The notes under the pieces are model-generated. The model worked only from the letters and a program-made list of their open reading frames with translations. It was not told where the DNA came from and made no database searches. A program made the translations under genes and the position numbers. A stretch of DNA of 64,000 nucleotides, from contig JAIEPH010000050.1 in the NCBI GenBank assembly GCA_019749805.1, forward strand, positions 1 through 64,000, written 5' to 3'. This document shows, piece after piece, positions 37,019 to 45,515 of the stretch; the first letter of the stretch is position 1; each line of letters opens with the position of its first letter. The DNA comes from Mycobacteriaceae bacterium. Lineage in GTDB: Bacteria > Actinomycetota > Actinomycetes > Mycobacteriales > Mycobacteriaceae.

Positions 37019-37366
37019 CTAGATGCAACCGCTGACGCTGATGCGCCGGCCCACGCTGGCGCAGACGTCCACATTCGGTGCCGGCGGTACGTAGTAGGCA
37101 GGCGGGGGCGGCGGCGGAGGCGGAGGTGGTGGGGGTGGGGGTGGAGGCGCGCCCGGTGGAGGCGGCGGAGGTGGTGGTGGGGGCGGCGGTGGCGGAGGCG
37201 GAGGAAGTGCGTCATTGAGATAGGACAACGGGTCGCCGCAGCCGGTCACGTCGACGAACCTGCCACCGACGGATCCGCACAGTGTGGCGTCGGCCGTGGG
37301 CGTACCCGCATTCACCAGACCGCCTGCGAACAACACCGCCGCGGCACAAAGCAATGTCTTGCGCAC
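37019..37366 (-). CDS. Exported proline-rich protein with paired Cys motifs
   Basis: A 115-residue protein with a Sec signal peptide (VRKTLLCAAAVLFAGGLVNAGTPTADA, cut near residue 24-27), a Cys motif C-G-S-V-G-G-R-F-V-D-V-T-G-C, a run of about 33 prolines broken once by GA, and a second motif CASVGRRISVSGC at the C-terminus. The two motifs look like an internal duplication, each able to form one disulfide. The GTG at 37366 follows GAGGAGC. The function is unknown; the polyproline linker may span cell-wall material. Confidence 0.75.
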   Translation of the reverse strand: MRKTLLCAAAVLFAGGLVNAGTPTADATLCGSVGGRFVDVTGCGDPLSYLNDALPPPPPPPPPPPPPPPPPGAPPPPPPPPPPPPPPPPAYYVPPAPNVDVCASVGRRISVSGCI

Positions 37367-37921
37367 GTTCGCTCCTCTGAAAGGGGCCGCCGACACGACG
37401 ACGCCCAAGAAATTGTCGCACCCGCACCCGCATCACGATCGGATAGAACCAGGCGAGTTGACGGACAAGTGGATCAGCGTCGGCCGAAAGTGTCACCCAA
37501 CCGCCTACGCCCACTTTGCTGTGTGCTAGGCGTCGCGGCCGTACACCGACCTGCACCAGCGTCCGCGGGCCGCCGGGACCGCATGGCGGTCCCTCGAGAG
37601 CCGAGATCATGCTTCGGCGACCTTCGCAACGCGGATACCCATCGATAACACCCAGCTAGATAGCGTTTCAGGCCCCTCGCCACGCCCCACGCGCAGGATG
37701 GGCGTCCGCGGGCCGAACGCCTGCGTAAGCCGATTCTTCGGAAATTGCCAGGCTCTCCTACTTCCTACGGCGACAACTTCCCGCTATGTTTGCTGCGACG
37801 CATCGGTGTGCCGGGGGACCTTCGAGGTAGGCGCCGCCACGTCAGGTCCTGATTCTTTCGATCCCTGGGGGATGTCCATGCCTGCCCGCGCCACCAGTCG
37901 TACCCATCCGGCACCCACGCA
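37367..37921. other. Non-coding interval before the GH2 gene
   Basis: About 555 nt between the divergent proline-rich and GH2 genes. It must hold both promoters, but no clear -10/-35 pair, repeat or terminator was found. A 75-codon frame at 37698-37925 overlaps the GH2 start and has poor coding character. Confidence 0.5.
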
Positions 37922-39778
37922 ATGACAAGGATTCGACTCCCCCGCATCGCGTTGACGGTGGGGGTGGCACTGCTGGGCAGCCTCACGATCGCGACGGCTC
38001 CGGCCCATGCGGCCGACGTCTGGCAGCCGAAGACTCCGCCGTTGTCGACGAGGTGGACCGCCTTGGTCGGGCCGAACAACGCGCTGCCCGAGTATCCGCG
38101 CCCACAGCTGTCGCGGGAGAAGTGGTTGAACCTCAACGGTTTGTGGGGTTACACCGGCAGGCCCGCCAAAGCCGGGGCAACCGCGCCGCCGCCGGAAAGC
38201 GACTATCGCGAGCAGATCCTGGTGCCGTTTCCGACGGAGTCCGCGCTGTCGGGGATACAGCGCCACGACGATCAAATGTGGTACCGCAAGGTGTTTGAGA
38301 TCCCTCGGGACTGGGACAACCGGCATGTCCTGCTTCACTTCGGCGCCGTCGACCAGATAGCCACTGTCTGGGTGAACAACAAGCAGGTGGCGCGTCACGA
38401 GGGTGGCTACACGGAGTTCAGCGCGGACGTCACCAGCGCGCTGCGCCCATCGGGACCGCAGGAGCTGACCGTGCGCGTCGAGGACCGCAACGAGAGGGGC
38501 GGCTTCGCCGTCGGCAAGCAGCGGTACAACCCCGCCGGACTGTTCTACACCGGAGCGTCGGGCATCTGGCAGACGGTGTGGATGGAGCCGGTGCCGGCCG
38601 CGCATATCGAGAAGCTCGACATCACGTCGGATCTGACCAGTTTCACTGTGACGCCGCGCGTTTCGGGCGCGAGCGATCAGCGCGCCGAAGTCGTCGTCTC
38701 CAAACCCAGCGGCGAGGTCGTCGCACGTGCGTTGGGAAAGCCGGGTGCCACACTGCGCCTGTTGGTGCCGTCGCCGCATCTGTGGACGCCGGAAGATCCG
38801 TACCTCTACGACCTGACGGCCCGGCTAGTGACCCGGTCGGGCAAGGTCGTCGATGAGGTGTCCAGCTATGGTGGCTTGCGCACGATCAGCACGGTGAAGG
38901 ACGCGCAGGGCCGTGCGCGGATGGCGCTGAACGGCAAGATCACGTTCCTGCACGGCCCGCTGGATCAGGGCTACTGGCCCGACGGGATATACACCGCGCC
39001 CACCGACGAAGCACTGAAGTTCGACCTCGAACAGATCAAGGCGCTCGGCATGAACTTCGTCCGCAAGCACGCCAAGGTCGAACCCGCGCGATGGTACTAC
39101 TGGACCGACAAGCTGGGACTGCTGGTGTGGCAGGACATGCCGTCACTGGACGTGTCGCTCGACATCCCGACGGGGCCGGCACCGACTCCGCGTCGGGACG
39201 CCCAGGCGCGCTTCGAAAACGAGCTGTCCGAGATGGTCCATCAGCTGAGCAGTGTCACGTCGATCGTCGGATGGGTGCCGTTCAACGAAGGCTGGGGCGA
39301 GTACGACACGGCCAGGATCGCCCGGGCGGTGAAGGCCGTGGACCGCACACGCTTGGTGGTCCCGAACAGCGGGGCCAACTGCTGTAAGTCGCGCGGCGAC
39401 AGTCGGACCGGCGACATCTTTGACGACCACACCTACGTGGGTCCGGGTCGGCCGGTGGTGCGCGACGGCCGGGTGACCGTCAATGGCGAGTACGGGGGCC
39501 TGGGCCTGATCGAAGAGGGTAACCGGTGGCCGGGACCGCCGATGGCCTATGAGATGACCGACAGCAAGGCGCGGCTGACCCAGCGCTACGTTGAGGTCAG
39601 CCTCGATCTCGAGCGAGTCGTGCACGAGATCGGCTTGTCAGGCGCGATCTACACACAGACCACGGATGTCGAAAACGAAGTCAACGGCTACCTGACCTAT
39701 GACCGGCAGATCATGAAGGTCGACCTACCGGTGGTCGCGGGGCGCAACCGCGCGGTGATCGCCGCGGGTTCACGCTAG
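37922..39778 (+). CDS. Exported glycoside hydrolase family 2 protein
   Basis: A 618-residue GH2 enzyme with a Sec signal peptide (cut near AHA-AD, residue ~30). The jelly-roll sugar-binding domain (about 60-220), an Ig-like domain (about 225-320) and a TIM barrel follow. Catalytic residues can be placed: acid/base Glu in VPFNEGWGEYD and nucleophile Glu in VNGEYGGLGL. Related enzymes are beta-galactosidases, glucuronidases and mannosidases; the substrate cannot be told. It is absent from the M. tuberculosis region I recall. Its 3' end overlaps the convergent pseudouridine synthase gene by 9 nt. Confidence 0.9.
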   Translation: MTRIRLPRIALTVGVALLGSLTIATAPAHAADVWQPKTPPLSTRWTALVGPNNALPEYPRPQLSREKWLNLNGLWGYTGRPAKAGATAPPPESDYREQILVPFPTESALSGIQRHDDQMWYRKVFEIPRDWDNRHVLLHFGAVDQIATVWVNNKQVARHEGGYTEFSADVTSALRPSGPQELTVRVEDRNERGGFAVGKQRYNPAGLFYTGASGIWQTVWMEPVPAAHIEKLDITSDLTSFTVTPRVSGASDQRAEVVVSKPSGEVVARALGKPGATLRLLVPSPHLWTPEDPYLYDLTARLVTRSGKVVDEVSSYGGLRTISTVKDAQGRARMALNGKITFLHGPLDQGYWPDGIYTAPTDEALKFDLEQIKALGMNFVRKHAKVEPARWYYWTDKLGLLVWQDMPSLDVSLDIPTGPAPTPRRDAQARFENELSEMVHQLSSVTSIVGWVPFNEGWGEYDTARIARAVKAVDRTRLVVPNSGANCCKSRGDSRTGDIFDDHTYVGPGRPVVRDGRVTVNGEYGGLGLIEEGNRWPGPPMAYEMTDSKARLTQRYVEVSLDLERVVHEIGLSGAIYTQTTDVENEVNGYLTYDRQIMKVDLPVVAGRNRAVIAAGSR

Positions 39779-40630
39779 CGATCGCGTGCTGACGAACACC
39801 CGCCGTTCACCGGAGAGCGGGTCATCGAATTCGAGGCGGTGGGCCAGCAACTGTAGGGGTGTGGAGAAGTCGTCGGGCGCCACCTCGACCACCTCGGGGT
39901 ACCACGGGTCTCCCGTGATCGGCAACCCCAGCGAGGCCATGTGCACCCGTAATTGATGCGTGCGCCCGGTGCGCGGCGTCAGCTGGTAAAGGCCATCACC
40001 GAGATGTTCGACGAACGTCTCGGCATTTGGTTCGCCGGGCTCCTCGACCGCCTGTAACTGCCCACGGCGCTTGATGATCCGGCTGCGCAGCACTGTCGGT
40101 AGTGCGATGCCCGGATCGACGCACGCCCGCGCCAGGTAGGTCTTGCGAACCAGACCCCGCGCGAACATCGTTTGATACGCACCGCGCACCTCACGCCGCA
40201 CCGTGAACAACAGCACGCCCGCGGTCAGCCGGTCCAACCGGTGCGCCGGCGACAACTCAGGCAAGTCGAGTTCACGGCGCAGACGCACCAGCGCCGTTTG
40301 CGCGACGTGCCTGCCCCGCGGCATCGTCGACAGAAAGTGCGGTTTGTCGACCACGACGATGTCGTCATCGCGGTACAGGACCGGAATGTCGAACGGGACC
40401 GGAACCTCTTCGCGCAGTTCGCGATACAGGTATACGAAAGCGCCGGGTGGCAGAATCGTCCCTACGCCGACGACGCTGCCATCAGCACAAACCACCTCGC
40501 CCGCAAGCACTTTGGCCGCGGCACCCTCCCCAAACCGAGAGGCCAATTCGACGAGCACCGATCCGCCCCGCAACCGCACCCGTGCCGGGCCGAGTCCGTC
40601 GCGGACCGGCAACGGTGCGGGACGCCTCAA
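39770..40630 (-). CDS. RluA-family pseudouridine synthase (Rv3300c-like)
   Basis: A 286-residue RluA-type enzyme that isomerises uridine in rRNA or tRNA. The motif HRLDRLTAGVLLF holds the catalytic Asp, RKTYLARA and GRTHQLRVHM are conserved, and an N-terminal S4-like segment precedes them. The start TTG at 40630 overlaps the glpD stop (TTGA), suggesting translational coupling; upstream in-frame codons lie inside glpD. Confidence 0.9.
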   Translation of the reverse strand: MRRPAPLPVRDGLGPARVRLRGGSVLVELASRFGEGAAAKVLAGEVVCADGSVVGVGTILPPGAFVYLYRELREEVPVPFDIPVLYRDDDIVVVDKPHFLSTMPRGRHVAQTALVRLRRELDLPELSPAHRLDRLTAGVLLFTVRREVRGAYQTMFARGLVRKTYLARACVDPGIALPTVLRSRIIKRRGQLQAVEEPGEPNAETFVEHLGDGLYQLTPRTGRTHQLRVHMASLGLPITGDPWYPEVVEVAPDDFSTPLQLLAHRLEFDDPLSGERRVFVSTRSLA

Positions 40631-42366
40631 TTGAGCGGTACCGGTTCGAGAATTTCGGCACGCGCCTCCGGCGCGGCGGCCCGCAGCGCGTCGGCGGATT
40701 CATCGTCGGGTTCCTGCTGGCTGCGCACCTCGGCCTCGACCCGCGCCAGGTAGGTCGTCACCTCGCGGTCGATGTCCTCGTTGCTCCAGCCCAGCACGGG
40801 CGCAACCACTTCGGCGACTTCGCGCGCACAGTCCACGCCGCGGTGCGGGTACTCGATCGAGATGCGCATCCGCCGCGCCAGGATGTCCTCCAGATGCAGC
40901 GCTCCCTCGGCCGCGGCCGCGTACCACGCCTCCACCTTCAAATACACGGGCGCTTCGGTGATCGGCGTGAGCAGTTCGGGGCGGCCTTCGGCCATCTGCA
41001 GCACCTCGCCGATCAGTGAGCCGTACCGGTCGAGCAGATGCCGCACCCGATAGGGATGCAACTTGTAATGCACCCCGACGTGTTCGGTTTGGTTGATGAG
41101 CGCGAAGTAGCCGTCGGCGCCCATCAGCGGCACCTTTTCGGTGATCGACGGTGCCACCCGGGCCGGAACATATTCGGCCGCAGCGTCGATCGCGTCAGCG
41201 GCCATGACCCGGTAGGTAGTGTACTTGCCGCCGGCGATCGCCACCAGGCCGGGCGCGGGAACCGCCACCGCGTGCTCGCGCGAGAGTTTGGACGTCTCCT
41301 CGCTCTCACCCGCCAGCAGCGGACGCAGACCGGCGTACACGCCGTCGATGTCGTCGTGTGTCAACGGCGTCGCAAGCACCGTGTTGACGGTTTCAAGGAT
41401 GTAGTCGATGTCCGCCTTGGTCGCCGCCGGATGGGCAAGGTCCAGGTTCCAGTCGGTGTCGGTGGTGCCGATGATCCAGTGCGTGCCCCACGGAATGACG
41501 AACAGCACCGACTGCTCGGTGCGAAGAATGATCGCCACCTCGCTCACGATGCGGTCGCGCGGAACGACGATGTGCACGCCCTTGGACGCCCGCACCCGAA
41601 AACGCCCGCGCTGCTTCGACAACGCCTGGATCTCGTCGGTCCACACACCGGTGGCGTTGACGACGACGTGTCCGCGCACCTCAGTCACACGGCCATTTTC
41701 GGAGTCACGCACCTCGACGCCGACGACCCGGTCACCTTCGCGCAACAACGACACGACCTGCGTCGAGGTCCGCACCACCGCTCCGTAGTGCGCCGCAGTG
41801 CGCGCGACGGTCATGGTGTGGCGCGCGTCGTCAACGACGGTGTCGTAGTAGCGGATACCGCCGATGAGCGACGACCGCTTCAGCCCGGGCGCCAACCGCA
41901 GTGCGCCGGATTTCGTCAGATGCTTTTGCGCCGGAACGGATTTCGCGCCGCCCAACTGGTCGTAGAGGAAGATCCCGGCCGCGACGTAGGGCCGCTCCCA
42001 CACCCGATTGGTCAGCGGGAACAGAAACGGCAGTGGCTTGACGAGATGCGGCGCCAGCGTGGTGAGCGAGAGCTCACGTTCGTGCAGCGCCTCGCGAACC
42101 AGCCCGAACTCCAGCTGCTCGAGGTAGCGCAGGCCGCCGTGAAACATCTTCGACGAGCGGCTCGACGTGCCGGACGCGAAGTCGCGCGCCTCGACGAGGG
42201 CCACCTTGAGCCCGCGCGTCGACGCGTCCAGGGCGGCACCCGCGCCGACCACCCCGCCACCGACGACGACGACGTCGAACTGCTCGCTGCCGAGGCGCTC
42301 CCAGGCTTCTGCGCGCTGCTCCGGACTCAGGAGTGTCTGCCCGTTCGCGGGGATCGGGTCGCTCAC
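40627..42366 (-). CDS. glpD2: Glycerol-3-phosphate dehydrogenase GlpD2
   Basis: A 579-residue FAD-dependent, membrane-associated glycerol-3-phosphate dehydrogenase that feeds electrons to menaquinone. The FAD loop DVVVVGGGVVGAGAALDAS (residues ~30-48), SSRSSKMFHGGLRYLEQ and the GTTDTDWN stretch match the family, with the DAO C-terminal domain after residue 400. The GTG start and length agree with M. tuberculosis GlpD2 (Rv3302c). lpdA lies 55 nt upstream. Confidence 0.94.
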   Translation of the reverse strand: MSDPIPANGQTLLSPEQRAEAWERLGSEQFDVVVVGGGVVGAGAALDASTRGLKVALVEARDFASGTSSRSSKMFHGGLRYLEQLEFGLVREALHERELSLTTLAPHLVKPLPFLFPLTNRVWERPYVAAGIFLYDQLGGAKSVPAQKHLTKSGALRLAPGLKRSSLIGGIRYYDTVVDDARHTMTVARTAAHYGAVVRTSTQVVSLLREGDRVVGVEVRDSENGRVTEVRGHVVVNATGVWTDEIQALSKQRGRFRVRASKGVHIVVPRDRIVSEVAIILRTEQSVLFVIPWGTHWIIGTTDTDWNLDLAHPAATKADIDYILETVNTVLATPLTHDDIDGVYAGLRPLLAGESEETSKLSREHAVAVPAPGLVAIAGGKYTTYRVMAADAIDAAAEYVPARVAPSITEKVPLMGADGYFALINQTEHVGVHYKLHPYRVRHLLDRYGSLIGEVLQMAEGRPELLTPITEAPVYLKVEAWYAAAAEGALHLEDILARRMRISIEYPHRGVDCAREVAEVVAPVLGWSNEDIDREVTTYLARVEAEVRSQQEPDDESADALRAAAPEARAEILEPVPLN

Positions 42367-42421
42367 TGAAATGGCTCCTAGTTACTGGTCGGTACGCCGC
42401 CGTGTCCCAGGCTACGTGGAG

Positions 42422-43837
42422 TCAGTCCAGATCGTCGTGTGCCATCAATCTGCGTGCCGCCTCGATGATCGATCCCGACAGCGAGGGGTACACCGACAGC
42501 GTCTGCGCCAGGTCGGTGACGGTGAGGTTGTTCTGCACCGCCAGGGCGATGGGCAGGATCAGCTCGGAGGCAATCGGGGCGACGACGACGCCGCCGATGA
42601 CCACCCCGGTCGCTGGACGGCAGAAGATTTTCACAAAGCCCAGACGCAGCAGCGACATCTTGGCTCTGGCGTTGGTGTTGAGCGGCAGCATCAGCGTGCG
42701 CGCAGGCACATTGCCGCTGTCGATGGCCGTCTGCGGCACCCCGACTGCGGCGATCTCGGGCCTGGTGAACACCGCCGCGGAGACGGTGCGAAGCCGGATC
42801 GGCGTCACTCCCTCGCCCAACGCGTGGTACATCGCGATACGTCCCTGCATGGCGGCCACCGAGGCCAGCGGCAGCAGACCGGTGCAGTCGCCCGCCGCAT
42901 AGATCCCCGACGCCGACGTCCGCGACACCCGGTCGACCTTCAGATAGTTGCCAGAATCCAGCTCGATACCGACGTTCTCCAGGCCAAGGCCCGAGGTGTT
43001 GGGCACCGAGCCGACCGTCATCAGCGCATGGCTGCCCTCGACGGCTCTGCCGTCGGCCATCGTGACCAGCACGCCGTCGGCGGTTCGGGTCACCGAGTCG
43101 GCGCGGGCGTTCTTGACCAGCTTCACGCCGCGATCAGCGAAGGCCTCCTCGAGCACAGCCGCCGCGTCGCGGTCCTCGTGCGGCAGGATCTGGTCGCGGC
43201 TGGCGACCACGGTCACCTGCACGCCGAGTTCGGTGTAGGCGTTGCAGAACTCGGCTCCGGTGACACCGGACCCGACGATGATCAGATGCTCGGGCAGTTC
43301 GGTGAGGTCGTAGAGCTGGCGCCAGTTCAGGATCCGATCACCGTCGGGTTTCGCGTTCGGCAGTACCCGCGGGCTGGCCCCCGTCGCGATCAGCACCACG
43401 TCGGCCTTGAGGGTGCCGACCCGGCCGCCTGCCGTGGTGACCTTGACCCGGTGGTGGGCCATGCCCGAGGTGTCGTCGACCAGCTCGCCGCGTCCGTGAA
43501 CGACCGTGACGCCCTCGCGCAGCAGCTGATGGCCGATGTCGGCGGATTGCGACTTCGCCAGCGTCTTGACGCGGTTGTGGATCTGGTCCAGCGAGATCTT
43601 GGCGTCCTCGATCGCGATGTCGAACCCGAGCCCAGAGGCACGACGCAGCTCGGTACGCACGCCGGTGGAGGCGATGAACGTCTTGGACGGGACACAGTCC
43701 CAGAGCACGCAGGCACCGCCGATACCGTCGGCGTCGACCACGGTGACCTCGGCGACCTCGGGTCCGCGAGCGGCGGCCACCAGCGCGGCCTCGTAGCCGG
43801 CGGGACCGCCGCCGATGATGACGATGCGCGTTGCCAC
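42422..43837 (-). CDS. lpdA: Flavoprotein disulfide reductase-type quinone reductase LpdA
   Basis: A 471-residue FAD/NAD(P)H flavoprotein. IVIIGGGPAGYEAA (FAD), a second Rossmann loop IVGSGVTGAEF, IYAAGDCTGLLPLAS and the C-terminal interface domain are all present. The N-terminal motif reads GGACVLWDCVPSK with Cys43 and Cys48, a C-x4-C pair; M. tuberculosis LpdA, as I recall, lacks the first of these and works as a quinone reductase. The usual C-terminal His-Glu dyad of disulfide reductases is not evident. TAGCGT lies 7 nt upstream of the GTG, so the mRNA is likely leaderless. Confidence 0.93.
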   Translation of the reverse strand: MATRIVIIGGGPAGYEAALVAAARGPEVAEVTVVDADGIGGACVLWDCVPSKTFIASTGVRTELRRASGLGFDIAIEDAKISLDQIHNRVKTLAKSQSADIGHQLLREGVTVVHGRGELVDDTSGMAHHRVKVTTAGGRVGTLKADVVLIATGASPRVLPNAKPDGDRILNWRQLYDLTELPEHLIIVGSGVTGAEFCNAYTELGVQVTVVASRDQILPHEDRDAAAVLEEAFADRGVKLVKNARADSVTRTADGVLVTMADGRAVEGSHALMTVGSVPNTSGLGLENVGIELDSGNYLKVDRVSRTSASGIYAAGDCTGLLPLASVAAMQGRIAMYHALGEGVTPIRLRTVSAAVFTRPEIAAVGVPQTAIDSGNVPARTLMLPLNTNARAKMSLLRLGFVKIFCRPATGVVIGGVVVAPIASELILPIALAVQNNLTVTDLAQTLSVYPSLSGSIIEAARRLMAHDDLD

Positions 43838-43904
43838 GGGCTCAACGCTAGCCAAGCCGACGGTCGATCGCCCAGCCTGTCGGCGAAGTCCGGCCTCCAA
43901 GCCT

Positions 43905-43919
43905 TAGAGTTTCCTGGTG
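43905..43919 (+). promoter_or_regulatory. -10 hexamer and leaderless start of the cyclotransferase gene
   Basis: TAGAGT at 43905-43910 lies 6 nt before the GTG at 43917. The lpdA leaderless start lies 79 nt away on the other strand. Confidence 0.5.
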
Positions 43920-44393
43920 CCGCTCTACGCCGCCTACGGCTCCAACATGCATCCAGAGCAGATGCAAGAGCGGGCCCCTCATTCACCGATGGCCGGCACC
44001 GGGTGGCTGCACGGCTGGCGGCTGACGTTCGGCGGCGAGGACATCGGCTGGGAGGGCGCGCTGGCCACTGTCGTCGAGGATCCCACGTCGAGCGTGTTCG
44101 TCGTGCTCTACGACATGACCAAGGACGACGAGCAGAACCTCGACCGCTGGGAGGGCTCAGAGCTCGGCATCCACAAGAAAATTCGGTGCCGCGTGCATCG
44201 CACCGCGTCGGACACCAGCTTCGAGCCGGTGCTCGCGTGGCTGTACGTGGTCGACGCGTGGGAGGGCGGCCTGCCCTCGGCGCGCTATATCGGCGTCATG
44301 GCCGATGCCGCTGAAATCGCCGGTGCGCCAGAGGAATACGTGCACAGTCTGCGCACCCGCCCGGCCCGCAACATCGGGCCGGGCACCACTTAG
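43917..44393 (+). CDS. Gamma-glutamylcyclotransferase-like protein (Rv3304-like)
   Basis: A 158-residue GGCT/AIG2-fold protein. YAAYGSNMHPEQM at the N-terminus forms the substrate loop, and the catalytic acidic residue position is probably in LDRWEGSELG near residue 80. Family members convert gamma-glutamyl-amino acids or related amides to 5-oxoproline. The substrate is unknown in mycobacteria. A 32-bp repeat begins 12 nt after its stop. Confidence 0.88.
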   Translation: MPLYAAYGSNMHPEQMQERAPHSPMAGTGWLHGWRLTFGGEDIGWEGALATVVEDPTSSVFVVLYDMTKDDEQNLDRWEGSELGIHKKIRCRVHRTASDTSFEPVLAWLYVVDAWEGGLPSARYIGVMADAAEIAGAPEEYVHSLRTRPARNIGPGTT

Positions 44394-44404
44394 CCGCCTG
44401 CGGC

Positions 44405-44436
44405 GCGAGTGTGCGTGTTTGTACGCCGACACGCCG
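44405..44436 (+). repeat. 32-bp repeat, copy A
   Basis: Begins GCGAGTGTGCG and ends GACACGCCG. It matches the reverse complement of 45468-45499 at 27 of 32 positions. It lies 25 bp from the 3' end of the DUF559 gene. Confidence 0.75.
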
Positions 44437-44461
44437 TGATTTGCGTCCATTTTGCGGCCCC

Positions 44462-45349
44462 TCACGCGGCCTGAGCGCGCCGCAACTGCGCATCGATACG
44501 AGCCACGAACTCCTTGCTGCGATAGCGGACGTCCTCAAAGACGATCGCGACGACCGTCCAACCGACGTCCAGCAGCGCCGATGTGCGCCGACGATCGCGG
44601 CGCATGGCATCGGGCCCGCTGTGCCAGTCAAGACCGTCGTATTCGACGGCAACTCGCTGGTCCGGCCACGCGAAATCGACGCGTCTGAGCTCGCCGTTTC
44701 CGTCGATGACCTCGTATTGCAGCTCGGGGATGGGCAGGCCACCGACGATCATCGCCAACCGCGCCTCGCTCTCCATGGGCGACTCCGCGCGCCCGTCAGC
44801 CAGCGGGATCAGGTCCCGGACGGTAACGATGCCTCGGCGCCCCGCCTGTTCAATCGCTGCTCGCCACATTTCTGGTCGCGCGCAGGTACCGCTGCGCAGC
44901 GCGGCGTCCAGCGTCGCCAAGGCACGCGGCCGCCACAGTGAGCGCGCCACTTCGACCGCCGTCCAGGCGGGCGCCGTAGCCGGACGGTCGTCAACCACGG
45001 TCAGCGGCGCACCAACACGGCGATGCACCACCAGTCCATCGGCCGATCGCAGGTGCGAATTCGGCGGACTGAGCACATGAAGGTCGGCCGGCTCTTCGGT
45101 GTCGAAGCCGTACATCGCCGCGGCGGTGCCGAGACAGGTGGCGACCGTGGTTCCGCAGGACAGATCGAGTCCGCGAAGGCGCAGACCGTCGTCCGGTTCA
45201 CCGAGACAATAGATGCCCTGCCAAATCCGCTCCAGGACACCGGAATCCACTGCAGACTCGAATGCACGCCTGGTCATGTACGTCAGGATCTGACGGCTCG
45301 TCGCTACGCCCCGTTGCCTATCGAACAGCAGCTGAAGTTCTGGATCCAT
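44462..45349 (-). CDS. DUF559 (Vsr-like fold) nuclease domain protein with AbiEi-like N-terminus
   Basis: A 295-residue protein. The N-terminal part (VATSRQILTYMTRRAFESAVDSGVLERIWQGIY) resembles the winged-helix of AbiEi-type transcription regulators; the C-terminal part (about 195-290) is a DUF559 domain related to the very-short-patch-repair endonuclease fold, with ESEARL, VDFAWPDQRVAVEYDG and a following H. Such genes are numerous in mycobacteria and of unknown function; they are sometimes classed with type IV toxin-antitoxin proteins. Inverted 32-bp repeats flank the gene. No partner toxin gene is adjacent. Confidence 0.85.
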   Translation of the reverse strand: MDPELQLLFDRQRGVATSRQILTYMTRRAFESAVDSGVLERIWQGIYCLGEPDDGLRLRGLDLSCGTTVATCLGTAAAMYGFDTEEPADLHVLSPPNSHLRSADGLVVHRRVGAPLTVVDDRPATAPAWTAVEVARSLWRPRALATLDAALRSGTCARPEMWRAAIEQAGRRGIVTVRDLIPLADGRAESPMESEARLAMIVGGLPIPELQYEVIDGNGELRRVDFAWPDQRVAVEYDGLDWHSGPDAMRRDRRRTSALLDVGWTVVAIVFEDVRYRSKEFVARIDAQLRRAQAA

Positions 45350-45467
45350 GAGTCAACAGCATTGGATAGCGCACGCTCGTCCAGCAGGGCCTGAAGACCA
45401 TCTGTGGATGGGTCGGGATTTGTGGACAGTGACAGGGGATGAGCGACCCCGAAATGCACGCAGCTAG

Positions 45468-45499
45468 CGGCGTGTTGGCGTACAAACGCGGTCGCTCGC
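45468..45499 (-). repeat. 32-bp repeat, copy B (inverted)
   Basis: Inverted copy of 44405-44436 with five mismatches; the central 10 nt (TTTGTACGCC in copy A orientation) and the last 8 are identical. It lies 118 bp upstream of the DUF559 start and 16 bp from the amiA1 stop. Confidence 0.75.
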
Positions 45500-45515
45500 G
45501 GCAGATGGGTTGAAC

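Noticed and set aside
37090..37205. GGC/GGT-rich stretch on the plus strand as a possible non-coding repeat array
   Set aside because: It is the reverse complement of the polyproline codons of the exported protein at 37019-37366.
37698..37925. 75-codon frame upstream of the GH2 gene
   Set aside because: It runs into the GH2 start, has no ribosome site or recognisable protein features, and is probably the GH2 leader.
42378..42421. Terminator between lpdA and glpD2
   Set aside because: No stem-loop of useful length or T-run was found; the 55-nt gap is compatible with co-transcription.
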